From positions 1-5,513 of the forward strand of contig JBGPKH010000609.1 in the NCBI GenBank assembly GCA_041485845.1: 5,513 nucleotides of DNA. Direction: 5' to 3'. Numbering within the stretch: the first letter of the stretch is position 1; each line of letters starts with the position of its first letter. The position numbers were made by a program, and so were the translations under genes. This stretch comes from OMOG01 sp041485845. GTDB taxonomy: Bacteria > Acidobacteriota > Terriglobia > Bryobacterales > Bryobacteraceae. Under the pieces are notes generated by a model. The model was not told the origin of the DNA, searched no databases, and worked only from the letters and a program-made list of their open reading frames with translations. This document shows positions 4,108 to 5,513 of this stretch, piece after piece.

Positions 4108-5513
4108 GCCGACGCCGTCAAAATCCTGTTCGGCATCAAGGACCGCTACGAGAAATTCCACGCCGTGGCCTACACCGACGACGCGGTCGAAACGGCCGTA
4201 TACACCTCCAGCCGCTACATCCCCGACCGCTACCTCCCCGACAAGGCGATCGACCTCATCGACGAAGCCGGCGCCCGCGTGAAACTGCGCCAGACGACGC
4301 TTCCCGCCGATCTCGCCGACATCCAGAAGCGTATCAAGTTCATCGTCCACCGCATGGAGAACGCCATCGCGAACCACGAGTTCGAGAAGGCCCGCTTCTA
4401 CTCCGACGAGGAGCGCAAGGAGCGCGAGAACATGCGCCAGCTCCGCGAGAAGTACAACCTCGACGACTCCTCCACCGGTTGCGTCACCAAGGACGATATC
4501 GAGGACGTGGTGGCCCGCTGGACGGGCGTGCCCATGACCTCGATTAAAGAGGAAGAGATCACCAAGCTGCTGCGCATTGAGGAAGAGCTGCACAAGCGCG
4601 TGATCAGCCAGGAAAAAGCCATCTCGGCGCTGGCCCGCGCGATCCGCCGCTCGCGCGCCGGATTGAAATCCAGCAACCGGCCCGCCGGTTCGTTCCTGTT
4701 CCTGGGCCCTACGGGCGTCGGCAAGACCGAAGTCGCCCGCGCGCTGGCCGGCTTCCTGTTCGGCAGCGAAAAGAGCCTCGTCCGCTTCGACATGTCCGAG
4801 TACATGGAGAAGCACTCCGTTTCCAAGCTCATCGGCTCGCCCCCGGGCTACGTGGGCTACGAAGAGGGCGGCCAGCTCACCGAGCGCGTGAAGCGCAATC
4901 CGTACTCCATCATCCTGCTGGATGAAATCGAGAAGGCCCACCCCGACATCTACAACATCCTGTTGCAGGTGTTTGAAGACGGCCAGTTGACCGACGGCCT
5001 CGGCAACCAGGTGGACTTCAAGAACACCATCATCATCATGACCTCCAACCTGGGCGCCCGCTTCCTCGAAAAGCGCGGCCACCTGGGCTTCTCCGCTCCC
5101 GTGGGCGAAGGCTTCCCCTCCAAGATCGAGGACATGGTGCGCAGCGAGGTCAAGAAGGCGTTCAACCCCGAGTTCCTCAACCGCCTGGACGAAGTGATCC
5201 TTTTCACTTCGCTGACCGACGCCGACCTCCTTCTGATCATGGACCTGCTGGTAGACCAGGTGAACGTGAACCTGGTGGCCAAGCAGATCAAGCTCCGGCT
5301 CGCGCCCGACGCCGCCAAGTACATCCTCGAAAAGACCTGCGGCGACCGCAGCTATGGCGCCCGCCCCCTGCGCCGCGCGCTGCAAAAGTACATCGAGGAT
5401 CCGCTGTCCGAGGCGCTGATTCAGGGCACGCTTCCGCGGCCCTCCGAGCTCGAGGTCTACCTCGGCGACACCGGCATCTACTATCGGCAGCTCAACGCCG
5501 AGGGTGAAGCCGC
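4105..5513 (+). pseudogene. clpC: ATP-dependent unfoldase ClpC, N-terminally truncated (continues at position 2)
   Basis: The open frame has no stop from 4093 to the window edge and continues through the overlap to TGA 200-202, giving about 490 residues against roughly 810-850 for full ClpC. Recognisable sequence starts at ADAVKILFGIKDRYEKFH (~4108), inside the small subdomain of the first AAA+ ring, with the sensor-2 segment RYLPDKAIDLIDEAGA. A short linker with a UVR-like motif (NHEFEKARFYSDEE, ~4373-4414) marks it as ClpC rather than ClpB. Ring D2 is complete: Walker A GPTGVGKT (4705-4728), Walker B IILLDE (4909-4926), sensor-1 region IIIMTSNLGAR, the ClpP-docking tripeptide LGF (4083+1000, i.e. 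5083-5091), FLNRLDE and GARPLRR. The Clp N-domain and the D1 Walker motifs are absent. Full ClpC feeds unfolded substrates to ClpP. There is no start codon at the joint; the first in-frame ATG is 4354. The family call is secure; functionality is doubtful. Confidence 0.9.
5373..5513. repeat. Right copy of the 141-bp terminal direct repeat
   Basis: This copy is identical to 1-141 and in the same orientation. Upstream of 5373 clpC continues normally (GDRSYGARPLRRA), and downstream of 141 it continues to its stop. The two copies therefore represent one locus seen twice at a circle opening. Confidence 0.97.

Noticed and set aside
4075..5385. Long (436-codon) reading frame on the minus strand across clpC
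   Set aside because: It is antisense to strongly recognisable ClpC sequence; its translation is a low-complexity mix of Ala, Gly, Val and Leu typical of a shadow frame in GC-rich DNA.
1..5513. CRISPR array, tRNA/rRNA gene, riboswitch, insertion-sequence ends
   Set aside because: I looked for regularly spaced repeats, cloverleaf-like segments and terminal inverted repeats and saw none; the only long repeat is the end overlap.

Overview
The first 141 bases of this window (1-141) are repeated exactly as the last 141 (5373-5513). The window therefore reads as a closed circle of 5372 bp cut open inside a gene. An overlap of this kind is what a short-read assembler leaves at the ends of a circular contig. 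The alternative is one unit of a head-to-tail tandem array. The organism is a bacterium of fairly high GC. The ClpC-type unfoldase is GC-rich with mostly CGC arginine codons, and its sequence style would fit Acidobacteriota or a relative; that placement is an inference from protein style only.

Layout on the circle: (1) 4105-5513 continuing into 1-202, plus strand, is the C-terminal ~490 residues of a ClpC AAA+ unfoldase. It lacks the N-domain and most of the first ATPase ring and ends at a normal stop. (2) 339-798, minus strand, is a small PH/GRAM-like protein with a hydrophobic segment; its last strand and helix appear to lie in another frame. (3) 799-1157 has no convincing gene but holds a short tandem repeat, a GC-rich hairpin and a possible promoter. 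(4) ~1158-2325, minus strand, is an internal piece of a phage terminase large subunit (lambda gpA family), cut at both ends but open throughout. (5) 2430-4092, plus strand, is a tight two-gene operon: a 126-residue conserved-looking protein of unknown function overlapping by 8 bp a 429-residue protein with a C-terminal ImmA/IrrE-like domain whose zinc-binding residues are replaced. This operon is the only part that looks complete.

The operon ends at a TGA (4090-4092), and within about 12 bases the truncated clpC reading frame begins in the same frame. No replication, partition, mobilisation, integrase or transposase gene is visible. The circle is therefore either a DNA circle excised from a chromosomal or prophage-remnant region, a tandem amplification, or an assembly/amplification chimera. 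The best candidate for an undescribed system is the operon at 2430-4092: a small protein of unknown function coupled to an apparently inactive ImmA-like protein.
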